From the NCBI GenBank assembly GCA_005217565.1, contig SJCO01000002.1, positions 186,001-250,000 of the forward strand: 64,000 bases of DNA, given 5' to 3'. The DNA comes from Puteibacter caeruleilacunae. GTDB lineage: Bacteria > Bacteroidota > Bacteroidia > Bacteroidales > Prolixibacteraceae. Made by a program: the position numbers and the translations under genes. Below the pieces are notes generated by a model, which saw only the letters and a list, made by a program, of their open reading frames with translations, did not search any database and was not told the origin of the DNA. Of this stretch, positions 44,002 through 53,285 are shown in pieces. Within the stretch, counting starts at the first letter, position 1, and every line of letters starts with the position of its first letter.

Positions 44002-44449
44002 AGTTTGCGGTAGGTAGTATTCGCCACAATTTTAGTAAAAATTCTTGATTTTCATTGATGATAATTACTCCATTAACCTCCAATCCAGATGAAAACAAAA
44101 CTCCTTTTTTACCAATCCCTTTACAAATAAGCCATACCGGAGCAGAACAGATTGCATGTTTTACAACAGCTCTCGACTCTCATGAACTTTTAAATCATAA
44201 AACACCCACGAATCAGCCCCACCACTCTTTATGTATTCTTTAGGTAAACTTTAGGTAAATTCTATTTTCCCTTTATCTAGGATAAAAGGAAGGTAAAGTA
44301 TCCATATAGTTTCATTAGGAATAACCTTGAGACTTCTGTACCTTTATGGTCCAAGATGTTACTCTTATGTGATATTCCTGTTCTATTACTTCAATACCAG
44401 CATACCTGCACATCTTCTTTTTATTTATTAATTTTTAAAAACTCAAAAA
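44002..44449. other. Divergent regulatory gap with tandem repeat and hairpin
   Basis: This gap separates the PUL C sigma gene (minus) from a DUF6266-like gene (plus). It holds a perfect tandem 11-bp repeat, CTTTAGGTAAA twice (44238-44259). It also holds a stem-loop (44269-44277 with 44281-44289, one mismatch) that would lie in the plus-strand leader. No TTTG/TAnnTTTG pair is clear on either strand. No small gene is convincing. Confidence 0.4.
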
Positions 44450-45094
44450 ATGTCAAAAGTAGAACATTTATTTCCTGATCCAGGAAGAGGTACATTAGGT
44501 CCCCTTATTGTTTATAAGATGTTTGGTAATTCCTATTATCGCATAAAACCAGACAAGTATCACGATAAGAAATCGGATGATCAGCTAAAACAAAGAAGTA
44601 AATTCACAATTTCACGCGAGTTTATCCGTCCATTCAAAGATGTTATTCGTAAAACATATGCCAACGAGGCTAAAGAAAGGCGTTGTGCTGCATTTCAGGC
44701 CTGTCATTCTCACATGCTGCGACATGCAATCGTTGAACAGGATGGAGCAATAACCATCGATATTGATCAAGCTCTTCTAAGCAAGGGCCCCCTTTCTGTG
44801 CCCAAAGAAGCATCCATTGAATTTCTTCCTGATGGCATTCAATTTAAATGGGACACAGCCTATGATGGCGAAGGTGATGAATATGACACACTAGCTATTA
44901 TTTGCCAGCTAACAGGAGAAAATGAATCCTTAATCCAATTCACCGGAGTTCCCAGATGTGAGGGTGAATTTTTCTGGAAAAGCTCAGCTTATTTTCCTAA
45001 TTATAAAACCAACATATGGATCGCCTTTAGGAGTGAAGACGAAACGTTGATGAGTAACAGCAAGTGTTTAAGCTTTTATTTATCACAGGATTAA
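44450..45094 (+). CDS. DUF6266-like protein of unknown function
   Basis: The 214-residue protein has no signal peptide and no membrane segment. The N-terminal GTLGPLIVYKMFGNSYYRIKP, followed by DDQLKQRSKFTISREFIRPF, is the pattern of the DUF6266 group (assignment from memory of the pattern, moderate certainty). A short extension, MSKVEHLFPDPGR, precedes it. The C-terminal half looks beta-rich and has two Cys. It is the only plus-strand gene between PULs C and D. It ends at a shared terminator. No function is known for the group and none is proposed. Confidence 0.65.
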   Translation: MSKVEHLFPDPGRGTLGPLIVYKMFGNSYYRIKPDKYHDKKSDDQLKQRSKFTISREFIRPFKDVIRKTYANEAKERRCAAFQACHSHMLRHAIVEQDGAITIDIDQALLSKGPLSVPKEASIEFLPDGIQFKWDTAYDGEGDEYDTLAIICQLTGENESLIQFTGVPRCEGEFFWKSSAYFPNYKTNIWIAFRSEDETLMSNSKCLSFYLSQD

Positions 45095-45102
45095 TCTAAC
45101 AC

Positions 45103-45147
45103 AAAAAAAAGGGTTTATGAGGAAAGTTTCTTCCCCATAAACCCTTT
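45103..45147. terminator. Terminator of PUL D, shared with the DUF6266-like gene
   Basis: A perfect 12-bp stem (45108-45119 with 45136-45147; AAAGGGTTTATG and its complement) is extended by GGAA/TTCC inside. On the minus strand it is followed by a run of T, so it serves mainly the long minus-strand operon. It also sits 13 bases after the plus-strand stop. Confidence 0.85.
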
Positions 45148-45164
45148 AACTTATAATCAATTTC

Positions 45165-46907
45165 CTACTTATTCAGTAATTCTTTTGCTTCATTTACCAT
45201 TTTTGCAGCAGTTACTTCTGGAATAGCATCAATAGCGAACTTCTTCAATACTTCATTGAAGTGTTCCAATTCTGCTCCTTCAAGATCCTGCTTCACAATC
45301 TTAATCTTTTCGAAATCCTGAATACCTTCGATCATGCGCTCAAAACGAATAGAGCTGATTGCACCAGGATATACAATATAGGTATCACCAGCAGGCCATG
45401 CTCTAAATCGAGAATCAACCATTGGTTTCTCTACCCAGCTATTATATGCCCATCGCAAATATCCATCAATCCCTAAAGCAGAAGCATACCATCCAAACCA
45501 AGTTGCTTCAGCTGGAGGTGAGAACGTAAAGGTATTAGGATAAGGACATGAACAACAAGTATAAAATGTCGTTACCTGTCCTTTTGCTTTACGATCTGAT
45601 TTCATTTTCTCTGGATAATCGAATCGTTCGATCAAACTAATATCATAAATATCATTCATGATTTCAGGAATCCAGTGATTGGCAGCCAAGGCAATTTTAA
45701 AATCACTATCAACCGATTTAATCAGCTTAATAACAGCTTTCATATCATCTGCCTGACGCTCATCCATGGCGATGGTCGTATATTTGAACCATCCCTTTCC
45801 TTTCAAGTGTTTCGTGAAATCTGTTAAGAATGGTTTCCAAAATGCATTATACTCCTTCGTTTCAGGCTTAACCTTCAAATCAACAGGTTTATCCTCACCT
45901 TCTTTGAAATACTGAAATTGGTTATGCCAAGGTACCATTGAATAACAGTTAATCTGCTTAGTAATACCAAGATCACGAGCAAATCGAACCCATTTATCAA
46001 AGTTAGTATAATCATATTCCCATGAACCATCCTTCTTCTGTGTCCACTTAATCATCGATAAAAACGGATCAAAAGTCTGACTATTCCATGGATGATGATT
46101 GATTGAAGTAGTGATACATTTCTGACCTGCATCAGCTAACATTTTGATATAAGGAGCCATCACTTTAAAGTGTTGCTCACTCCAAGGCTCTACCTTATGC
46201 CAACGAGCTATCGCAAATGGATTTTGCCACAAGTCAAGATGGAAAGTCCAATCCTTCGGTGCAGGAAGTGTGCGATCAATCACCTTCACGGTATAACTCA
46301 ACTGTTGTGATTTCTGGTCGGGAGTACTAACTGTAACGGTTCCTTCATAATTTCCTGGCTTGGTATCAGCAGGAACCTTCACAGACAACCATACTGGACG
46401 AACAGATTTGCCCTCAATGTCGATTGCTGCAACAGGATCCAAAGCATCAGCAACCAAGTTTACATCAAAGTCTTCCGGCTTACGATGTCCACAACCACCA
46501 CGAAACTCATCAGTCAACACGTAACGCACAAAGCTTGTAGCAACCTGTCCCTTGTCAATTACTCCATCGGCTGACTTTAATGCTGAAGCTTCACATCGCA
46601 CTTGATCAATACTGTCCTTTGACCATAATACCAACTGTGCCGCAACTCTTTCACCACGCCAGGCAGTTAAAGCAATTTGCTCTTTTTTCTGCGATACAGG
46701 AATTTCATGTTTACGATAACGGTTATCAATCGATCCAAAAGAAACTTGTAAACCGTTTTGTAGGTTATCCCATTCTGTGCTTAATTCCTTTTTAGGATCT
46801 GCAGCCTCTTGAAAAGTTTCAACACGAGGCATTTGCTTTGTTCCCTGTCCGGAACAAGCCATAAGTGCTATGCATGAGAGGGCGCATAGCTTTCTTAAAT
46901 ACAACAT
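45165..46907 (-). CDS. GH123-like (DUF4091) glycoside hydrolase lipoprotein
   Basis: The product has 580 residues. A lipoprotein signal ends at MAC (Cys about 18). Residues about 50-215 are a beta-sandwich (RGERVAAQLVLWSKDSIDQV; VPADTKPGNYEGTVTV). Residues about 220-560 form a TIM-barrel of the DUF4091/GH123 type. The Asp-Glu pair expected for substrate-assisted cleavage is visible in TIAMDERQADD (Asp382, Glu383), and aromatic residues line the pocket (WAYNSW; TFYTCCSCPYPNTF). Characterised GH123 enzymes remove beta-linked GalNAc. In this operon with a sialidase and sulfatases, terminal GalNAc release from a sialylated, sulfated glycan is likely. Family assignment is fairly firm; activity is inference. 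It is the last gene of PUL D. Confidence 0.8.
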   Translation of the reverse strand: MLYLRKLCALSCIALMACSGQGTKQMPRVETFQEAADPKKELSTEWDNLQNGLQVSFGSIDNRYRKHEIPVSQKKEQIALTAWRGERVAAQLVLWSKDSIDQVRCEASALKSADGVIDKGQVATSFVRYVLTDEFRGGCGHRKPEDFDVNLVADALDPVAAIDIEGKSVRPVWLSVKVPADTKPGNYEGTVTVSTPDQKSQQLSYTVKVIDRTLPAPKDWTFHLDLWQNPFAIARWHKVEPWSEQHFKVMAPYIKMLADAGQKCITTSINHHPWNSQTFDPFLSMIKWTQKKDGSWEYDYTNFDKWVRFARDLGITKQINCYSMVPWHNQFQYFKEGEDKPVDLKVKPETKEYNAFWKPFLTDFTKHLKGKGWFKYTTIAMDERQADDMKAVIKLIKSVDSDFKIALAANHWIPEIMNDIYDISLIERFDYPEKMKSDRKAKGQVTTFYTCCSCPYPNTFTFSPPAEATWFGWYASALGIDGYLRWAYNSWVEKPMVDSRFRAWPAGDTYIVYPGAISSIRFERMIEGIQDFEKIKIVKQDLEGAELEHFNEVLKKFAIDAIPEVTAAKMVNEAKELLNK

Positions 46908-47003
46908 AATGCGTAAAATTTAGTTAATTAGGTGTAAAAATAAACTTTATTTTGATTTGATGTTCATTTTTTTGCCATGCGCTCTCTAAAAACTTAAGCT
47001 TTA

Positions 47004-48680
47004 CTAATCCAAATATTTACTAATATCAACTTTTTGAAATGTCATGTGAGCTTGACTACCCTCATATAATATTCCAATAGTTTTTTCATCAACAGAAGTC
47101 AAACACGAATAACCAGCACCACGACCTTCATCCAATTCTATCCAATATTTCTCAGGCCATGTTTTTCCTCCATCAAAGCTCATCTTTATGGTCTGCTTTA
47201 CTCGCTTATACTTCGAATTAGGATTAGAGAAAAACAGGATACTTTTCTTGTTACCTTTCTTATCGGTATATAGATGCTTATGCAGACTAGCCATGCAGCG
47301 AGGCTCAATTAGTCCTCCATGATGAGTCGGGTGCTGCGTCCATTGTTCACCCATGTCGGTAGTTGTAAATATCGCCCGACCGTTATCCGGTCCCTTGTTG
47401 CTGCCATTACGATTGTCGCGCATATTCAGCATCAAACTACCATCTTCCAGTTCAACCACTGCACATTCTGTAGTATTTGAAAATGCCTGCTTACTGGTTA
47501 TCCATGTTTTGCCACCATCTTTACTGTAAGTGATGTTAGAAAACGACTCCCCGTCATAGTTTCTTCCCTGTGTTGGAAAAACTAATGTACCATCCTTTAG
47601 AGTGATCCCATTTCCAGGTGCAGGAGCCCACAGCCACCACTCTTCTTTTTTACACATCTTGGTAAGATTTACAGGTTCTCCCCAAGTCTTACCATCATCA
47701 GTACTCTTGGCTATAATAAACTGACTAGTTTGCTTGACTCCAAAACCTGGCTGAGATCCCTTATTACGCCATTGATGATTCCACGCATTACTCTTTTCAT
47801 TTAATCCTTCAATCCATTTCCCTTCAGGAGAGATAACTCCATGCATCCAAAGACCTGCTACATAAATTGCCTCACTGTTCTTATCTACTAAAATACAGGC
47901 GTCACTTACTCCATTAAACTTTTGAGGAAGTCCTCCCCATTCGCCCATATCTAGCACAATACGCATAGGCTCCCATGTGCTTCCCCCGTCAATCGAGCGA
48001 CTTAAACCGATATCGATATGTCCCTGAAGATCTCCACCACGTTCACGACGCACATCATAAATGGCCAGTAATGTTCCTTTGTTAGTGGTTGTAAGTCCCG
48101 GAATTCGATAAGTATGCACATTGTCATCCCAATGATCTCGGACACTAACCCCCATTCTATAACTTGCCCTAGCTAATCCTTCTGCTGGTTTGATTTTCTG
48201 TTTACCAACCTTTGCATATTTGATCGCGAAGTCTACCTCTTCGGTTAACTTACATTTCTTAGAAGCATCAATAGATAACCAGAAATAGTTCACCCCCGAT
48301 TTCAACATCTGTCCACCATCGAAGATGATATCTTGTTGATCGGCCAACTTACTACCACTAAAAGGCTTGGTAGGCTTAAATGTAGAATCTTGGGCAGTAT
48401 AAAAAAGACTCAAGGCATCCACATTCTCAACACTCTCTTTGCTTAACTGAAGAACCACTTCATTTAATTCAACTGCATCTGTGCTTTCAATAGCAAAGCG
48501 GAAGAATGTATTTCCATCTCTTCCTTGTAGTATTGGATAATTAAACATACGACTTGATACGAAATCTATCTTGTTACTGGCATTGGCTGGTACTTCTGAT
48601 TCTGCTGCCTCACATGAAAAGACTGTACTTCCAAATATCAGGGATAACAAAAAGACACTCCATTTTATTCTATTCTTCAT
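47004..48680 (-). CDS. nanH: Exo-alpha-sialidase, GH33
   Basis: The product has 558 residues from the ATG at 48680 (an ATG at 48686 adds MV). A lipoprotein-type signal ends at FSC. Residues about 36-170 are the N-terminal carbohydrate-binding-like sandwich usual in Bacteroidales sialidases. The propeller starts with HTYRIPGL (first Arg of the triad), then RRERGGDLQGH with the acid/base Asp. Five Asp-boxes follow (SIDGGSTW, STDDGKTW, SKDGGKTW, TTDMGEQW, SFDGGKTW). The second Arg is in LNMRDNRNG after TECAVVELEDG, and the Tyr nucleophile is in GAGYSCLTS. It should release terminal sialic acid for the lyase and transporter of the same operon. Catalytic residues look complete. Confidence 0.92.
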   Translation of the reverse strand: MKNRIKWSVFLLSLIFGSTVFSCEAAESEVPANASNKIDFVSSRMFNYPILQGRDGNTFFRFAIESTDAVELNEVVLQLSKESVENVDALSLFYTAQDSTFKPTKPFSGSKLADQQDIIFDGGQMLKSGVNYFWLSIDASKKCKLTEEVDFAIKYAKVGKQKIKPAEGLARASYRMGVSVRDHWDDNVHTYRIPGLTTTNKGTLLAIYDVRRERGGDLQGHIDIGLSRSIDGGSTWEPMRIVLDMGEWGGLPQKFNGVSDACILVDKNSEAIYVAGLWMHGVISPEGKWIEGLNEKSNAWNHQWRNKGSQPGFGVKQTSQFIIAKSTDDGKTWGEPVNLTKMCKKEEWWLWAPAPGNGITLKDGTLVFPTQGRNYDGESFSNITYSKDGGKTWITSKQAFSNTTECAVVELEDGSLMLNMRDNRNGSNKGPDNGRAIFTTTDMGEQWTQHPTHHGGLIEPRCMASLHKHLYTDKKGNKKSILFFSNPNSKYKRVKQTIKMSFDGGKTWPEKYWIELDEGRGAGYSCLTSVDEKTIGILYEGSQAHMTFQKVDISKYLD

Positions 48681-48700
48681 AACCATTAGATTATATCAGT

Positions 48701-50200
48701 TTATTTTTTCTTTCTTTTCCACGTATAGTTCTTGTAATCAAATTCAAATGCACCTTTTTTAGGAACATCATCTTTTATCTGCTGAGGTATAAATTTACGA
48801 TACTTGTTCAACAAATCATTATTCTTATCGTTGGCAATATTATACCATTCATGCCGATCTGTTTGATGATCATAAAGCTCTTCAGTTCCATCGTGATACT
48901 GAATATAGTGATAACGTTCATCCTGTAGGGCAAAGTTTCCTTTCTGATAACAAATTAACGATGGATTTTCCCTTTTTGCATTCAAATCATGTAACTGAGG
49001 TACCAGGCTTTCACCATCCAGCTGTGGCAATTGAGGTAGTCCACACAGTTCATTCAACGTTTTATGGATGTCCACCAGGTTTACAGGCGTATTACATGAT
49101 CCTTTTATTCCTGTGCGAGGATCAACAACAATGAATGGTACACGTGTAGCCCTTTCCCACAGGGTCATTTTATGCATATGTTCTTTCTCTCCAAGATGCC
49201 ACCCATGGTCAGACCAGAAAACTATGATCGTATTGTCAGCTTTCCCAGATTGATCCAACTTATCAAGCAAACGACCAATTTGAGCATCGGCAAAAGAAAT
49301 GGACGCCAAATAAGCCTGAATGGCATTCTTCCACTTTTCTGCCTTCTTGATCATTTTCAAATGAGAGCGACGTACAGCAGCAATTTCCTGCCCTACAGGA
49401 GGAATATCATTTAAATCATCCTGATATATTGTAGGTAATACAATTTGATCCAATGGATAGAGATCAAAATACTTTTGGGGAACATACCACGGTATATGAG
49501 GATGGAACAGTCCACACGCCAGGAAAAATGGTTGATCATCCTGTTTGTTTTCAAGGTAATTAATACACCATTCCACCGTTTTATAGTCGTTATAATCCTC
49601 TTCTGGCTTTCCTGGCAATGCGCCCCAATCAAACTCATGAGCAATATTCAACCCCGATAAGGGCACCCAATCAGGTCTCTCTTCAACTTTCACTTGCGGG
49701 TAATTGACTCTAGATTCCCGATCCCATGGATCATCATATGTCAGAGGGACAAATACATTCCACTGATCTGGTGGATTAAATCCTGCGGTATGATGAAAAA
49801 TCTTTCCTGCACCCACAACCTCATATCCATTAGCTTTAAAGTGCATTGGAATAGTAACCATTTCAGGATAATTGGGGCGCCACCACTGTCCGTTGTTATA
49901 GATTCCGGTCTTGTGAGGATACAAACCACTCATTACAGATGCGCGACTAGGTCCACATAGTGGAGACGGACAATGAGCATTGGTAAAACTTACCCCCCGT
50001 TCAGCCAATCGATCAAGGTTGGGAGTTTTCACCCCAGGATATCCATTGAGGAATCCCACCCAATCATTCATATCATCAACTGCCACGAACAGCACATTGA
50101 GCTTCGTCTCCTTTTTTACTTGCTGACAAGAGGTCAATCCCACTGTACCGATAAATGGAACTGCCATGCACAGCAGACTTAATTTACTCTTTCTTTCCAT
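48701..50200 (-). CDS. S1-family sulfatase lipoprotein, iduronate-2-sulfatase-like
   Basis: The product has 499 residues. A lipoprotein signal ends at LTSC (Cys25). The formylglycine motif is CGPSRASVMSG (Cys82, CxPxR intact). Metal and sulfate-site stretches are VAVDDMNDW at the N-terminal strand and FWSDHGWHLGEKEHMHKMTL in the C-terminal half. VDDMNDWVGFLNGYPGVKTP is the style of the iduronate-2-sulfatase-like subgroup. It should remove a sulfate ester from glycan at the surface or in the periplasm. It starts 11 bases downstream of the next sulfatase, so the sulfatase genes form one transcript. Confidence 0.92.
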   Translation of the reverse strand: MERKSKLSLLCMAVPFIGTVGLTSCQQVKKETKLNVLFVAVDDMNDWVGFLNGYPGVKTPNLDRLAERGVSFTNAHCPSPLCGPSRASVMSGLYPHKTGIYNNGQWWRPNYPEMVTIPMHFKANGYEVVGAGKIFHHTAGFNPPDQWNVFVPLTYDDPWDRESRVNYPQVKVEERPDWVPLSGLNIAHEFDWGALPGKPEEDYNDYKTVEWCINYLENKQDDQPFFLACGLFHPHIPWYVPQKYFDLYPLDQIVLPTIYQDDLNDIPPVGQEIAAVRRSHLKMIKKAEKWKNAIQAYLASISFADAQIGRLLDKLDQSGKADNTIIVFWSDHGWHLGEKEHMHKMTLWERATRVPFIVVDPRTGIKGSCNTPVNLVDIHKTLNELCGLPQLPQLDGESLVPQLHDLNAKRENPSLICYQKGNFALQDERYHYIQYHDGTEELYDHQTDRHEWYNIANDKNNDLLNKYRKFIPQQIKDDVPKKGAFEFDYKNYTWKRKKK

Positions 50201-50211
50201 AAGGTATTCAT

Positions 50212-51717
50212 CTATTTCACTGCTTCTTTATATGACTTATTCTTATACAGGATCGTTCTTTCGCGCAGGTCTTTTTGAATCGTTTTTACTTTATCTCGAC
50301 CAGCAAGATTCTGTTTTTCTACAACATGTTCACTTAGATCGTATAACTCTTCCTTTTCTGGCATATCCTGACCTTGCTTAAACCAACCAACATAACGATA
50401 CTTGTCTGTGCGAACTGAGTATCCCATATATTCTGGCTTCATTCTTCCACCAATCGCCTTATAGGGTCTGAAATACTGGTTAAAGGCATAGTTAGCCCAC
50501 TTTTTATCAGATTTCTTTTGCAATAATGGCTTTAGAGATCTTCCTGAAAGTCGCTGTTCAGATTTTATATCACACAAATCAGTCAGTGTTGGATAAATAT
50601 CCAGCAACTCCACTAGCTGAATCCTTTCTCCTGATTTATTACCACGAGGATCTTTTATAATCAGAGGCACGCGAACATCCAATTCATAATTTGTATGTTT
50701 GTGCCATAAATCCTGTTCACCTAAATGATACCCATGATCGCCCCACAAAACAACAATGGTATTTTCATCCAATCCTTGACGCTTAAGCTCGTTCAGCACT
50801 TTACCAATTTGTGCATCGGTGTAACTGATACAGGAATAATACCCTTTACGTAAAATTAGCTCCATCTCTTTTGTCAAAGGTCCTGCATTGGGAATATCAG
50901 CATATCCGCGCAATTCCTGCCATGCATGAAAGGCAACCTCTGGCGCCCCTGTTGGTCGCTCTTTTTGTTGGCTACTCAAGAGGATATCCTCTTTATACAG
51001 ATCCCAATACCTTTGAGGAGCACAAAAGGGTAAGTGAGGCTTAAAAAATCCTACTGCAAGAAAAAATGGATCATCATCATACTTCCTTTTTTGAAGAAAA
51101 CCAATGGCATCCCTTGCAATCACGCCATCGATATACGCATCATCGTCTACATCTTCACTCTCATAGGAAGCAGTTTTACCTCCTGTACGATTCTTTTCTA
51201 AAACGTACTGATCTTTCTTGGATCCAGGAAAATACTTCGCAGGTTGTGACCACGATTGTTCATCTTGAAAGCGTGCGTGCCCATGAAATATTTTTCCATA
51301 ATTAATTACTTCATAGCCGTTCTGCATAAACAACTGAGGAAGCGTCACTACGTTCGGAACTTTATCTCTAAAGACAGTATTGTGATCAATTACTCCGATT
51401 TCATCAGGCCGCAATCCTGTTAACAATGAGGTTCTTGAAGGAGCACATGATCCAGCCTGACAATAAGCACTGGAAAACAATACACCCTCATTAGCCAGCT
51501 GATCGATATTTGGAGTAATTGCAACACGATCGCCATAACACCCTAGGTTAGGACGTAAATCATCAACTGCAATAAAGAGAATATTTGGTTTTTGCTTGTT
51601 TCTTGTGACCTTTACTTTCTTTGCAGACACATCACTTTTAGGCTCAACAGCCATTCCTCCAAGAGCAAATACTCCAAGCAAAAAAGTTATGCCCCATTTT
51701 TTGTATAATATCTTCAC
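50212..51717 (-). CDS. S1-family sulfatase, iduronate-2-sulfatase-like
   Basis: The 501-residue product has a signal peptide of about 23 residues (ending GMA before VEPK). The formylglycine motif is CAPSRTSLLTG (Cys91). Metal-site segments are IAVDDLRPNLGCYG and LWGDHGYHLGEQDLWHKHTN. The overall plan is like the neighbour at 48701, with HDHNTVFRDKVP-type insertions near the site, so it probably acts on another sulfated position of the same glycan. It is separated from its neighbours by 10-11 bases on both sides. All catalytic motifs are intact. The substrate position is not readable. Confidence 0.92.
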   Translation of the reverse strand: MKILYKKWGITFLLGVFALGGMAVEPKSDVSAKKVKVTRNKQKPNILFIAVDDLRPNLGCYGDRVAITPNIDQLANEGVLFSSAYCQAGSCAPSRTSLLTGLRPDEIGVIDHNTVFRDKVPNVVTLPQLFMQNGYEVINYGKIFHGHARFQDEQSWSQPAKYFPGSKKDQYVLEKNRTGGKTASYESEDVDDDAYIDGVIARDAIGFLQKRKYDDDPFFLAVGFFKPHLPFCAPQRYWDLYKEDILLSSQQKERPTGAPEVAFHAWQELRGYADIPNAGPLTKEMELILRKGYYSCISYTDAQIGKVLNELKRQGLDENTIVVLWGDHGYHLGEQDLWHKHTNYELDVRVPLIIKDPRGNKSGERIQLVELLDIYPTLTDLCDIKSEQRLSGRSLKPLLQKKSDKKWANYAFNQYFRPYKAIGGRMKPEYMGYSVRTDKYRYVGWFKQGQDMPEKEELYDLSEHVVEKQNLAGRDKVKTIQKDLRERTILYKNKSYKEAVK

Positions 51718-51727
51718 TCTTCCTGTT

Positions 51728-53170
51728 TTAATGATTCATTATTTCGAAGTAAGGAACCATTTTTCGTTCCTTCTTATTGGTCCCCGTCTCCTGAATTATA
51801 TTGAATAGTTCTAATGCTTTCGATCTCTCTATCAACGGATCATGTGTATCTTTTTGCCACTGTTTTAATGCATTAACCAGACGTGCCAGTACTTTTGCAT
51901 GCTTTTGATCTTCGGCCAGGTTTATCTTTTCGTAAGGATCGTTTTTCAAATCATACAATTCAAATTCTGGCGGATTCAACATACGTTGATAAGCTAGCAT
52001 TACATCATCTGATATACCTTGAAGTAACGCTGCACTTTGGGTCCTAAAAAGATGATCAAAGGTAAATTCGTAACCTGGATTCTCTTTTTGTTCCACCAAA
52101 TTATAGATCAACTTAAAGCGATTGTCTCTTACCGTTCTTTGCGGATATGGATTATGATTTGAATGAGTGTGATACTCAGTAAAAAGATATTCTCTCCAGT
52201 TCACTCTTTTGCCCTTTAATAACGGGACCAATGATCGCCCCGGCAATCCCTCGGGTAATGGAGCCCCTGCTACATCCAGAAATGTTGGAAACAAATCAAT
52301 TGTATTGGCAAATTCCTTTAGCCGTTTGTTCACCACTCCTCTTTCAGGCCATTCGATTATCATTGGTATACGTGTTCCTCCTTCATAAGAAGTACGTTTC
52401 CCTCTCAAAAGATCAGCTCCATGATCTCCAATGTATACGATCAGTGTATTTTCATACTTTCCGCTCTCTTTCAGTACCCTCAATAAGTCACCAATGTAAG
52501 TATCAAGGCGCATCATACAGTTGTAATAATCAGCAGTTACCTGTCGCAACGTTTGATTATCCACCATCATATATGGCAGAGACTTTACATCCTTGGCTGT
52601 TAATGGTTTTTTCGGCAAACCATCTACCTGACGCAGGAACGGACGATGAGCATCGGGGTAATTAACCTGAAGATAAAATGGCTCCGATCCAGCATTAATA
52701 AATTTCCTGGCTTCGTCGGCATATCTTGCCATCCCCTTTCGATGAAAATTGGACGAATGAACGGCAGTAATATCAAAGCCCAATGCTGATTCAGGATTTA
52801 CATGCACTTTCCCAATATTCGCAGTTCTATACCCTGCTTTCTTTAAATTGGAGGGCATATTAGGAGTGACCTCCTCATACATGCGATACTCCCATGTAGC
52901 CAATCCGATTTGTCCATTTTGATGGGGATACAATCCAGTGAAAAAGGCCGCCCGCGACTGAGAACATCCTGCTTGTGGGACATAAGCGTTTTCAAATAAT
53001 ACTCCACGTTCAGCCAACTTGTCCAAGTTAGGTGTAGCCACTGGAGCTCCATAACATCCCAAATCAGGACCATTATCTTCTGATACGATGAAAAGGATAT
53101 TTGGCTTATCCTGTCCCATTGTTATGATAGGAATCAGGATTGTAAGTAATACTAGTATTTTTAAGTTCAT
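51728..53170 (-). CDS. S1-family sulfatase resembling N-sulfoglucosamine sulfohydrolases, atypical active-site motif
   Basis: The product has 480 residues from the ATG at 53170, which gives a proper signal peptide (MNLKILVLLTILIPIITMGQ). The ATG at 53257 would prefix a Cys-rich stretch encoded by an intercistronic hairpin and is rejected. IVSEDNGPDLGCYGAPVATP and the later GLYPHQNGQIGLATW are the style of heparan N-sulfatase-like proteins. The maturation motif reads CSQSRAAFFTG (Cys69): the usual Pro at +2 is Gln, while Arg at +4 is kept. The C-terminal half has YIGDHGADLLRGK. The fold is intact, but conversion of Cys to formylglycine may be less efficient or need a tolerant maturase (inference). 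Confidence 0.88.
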   Translation of the reverse strand: MNLKILVLLTILIPIITMGQDKPNILFIVSEDNGPDLGCYGAPVATPNLDKLAERGVLFENAYVPQAGCSQSRAAFFTGLYPHQNGQIGLATWEYRMYEEVTPNMPSNLKKAGYRTANIGKVHVNPESALGFDITAVHSSNFHRKGMARYADEARKFINAGSEPFYLQVNYPDAHRPFLRQVDGLPKKPLTAKDVKSLPYMMVDNQTLRQVTADYYNCMMRLDTYIGDLLRVLKESGKYENTLIVYIGDHGADLLRGKRTSYEGGTRIPMIIEWPERGVVNKRLKEFANTIDLFPTFLDVAGAPLPEGLPGRSLVPLLKGKRVNWREYLFTEYHTHSNHNPYPQRTVRDNRFKLIYNLVEQKENPGYEFTFDHLFRTQSAALLQGISDDVMLAYQRMLNPPEFELYDLKNDPYEKINLAEDQKHAKVLARLVNALKQWQKDTHDPLIERSKALELFNIIQETGTNKKERKMVPYFEIMNH

Positions 53171-53220
53171 GATTTTTTGAGTTTTTGAGTTCTTTTTACA
53201 CCCTATCAGTAGCTTCGCAC

Positions 53221-53255
53221 GCTGACAGGTGCAGCAACAGCAAACACCTTTCAGC
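53221..53255 (-). other. Intercistronic hairpin between two sulfatase genes
   Basis: The stem GCTGA (53221-53225) pairs with TCAGC (53251-53255), one mismatch, then AGGTG/CACCT, around a 13-base loop. It fills the 115-base gap between the stop at 53286 and the ATG at 53170, the second-widest gap inside PUL D. No U-run follows, so mRNA processing or stability is more likely than termination. Confidence 0.5.
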
Positions 53256-53285
53256 ATCCGCCAGGACCCGGAACCGTGTTAATTT

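Noticed and set aside
44055-44243. 62-codon plus-strand ORF in the divergent gap
   Set aside because: No coding-like composition, no recognisable motif, and it runs into the tandem repeat.
53171-53257. Cys-rich N-terminal extension of the sulfatase (MLKGVCCCCTC)
   Set aside because: It is encoded by the intercistronic hairpin, and the ATG at 53170 gives a normal signal peptide.
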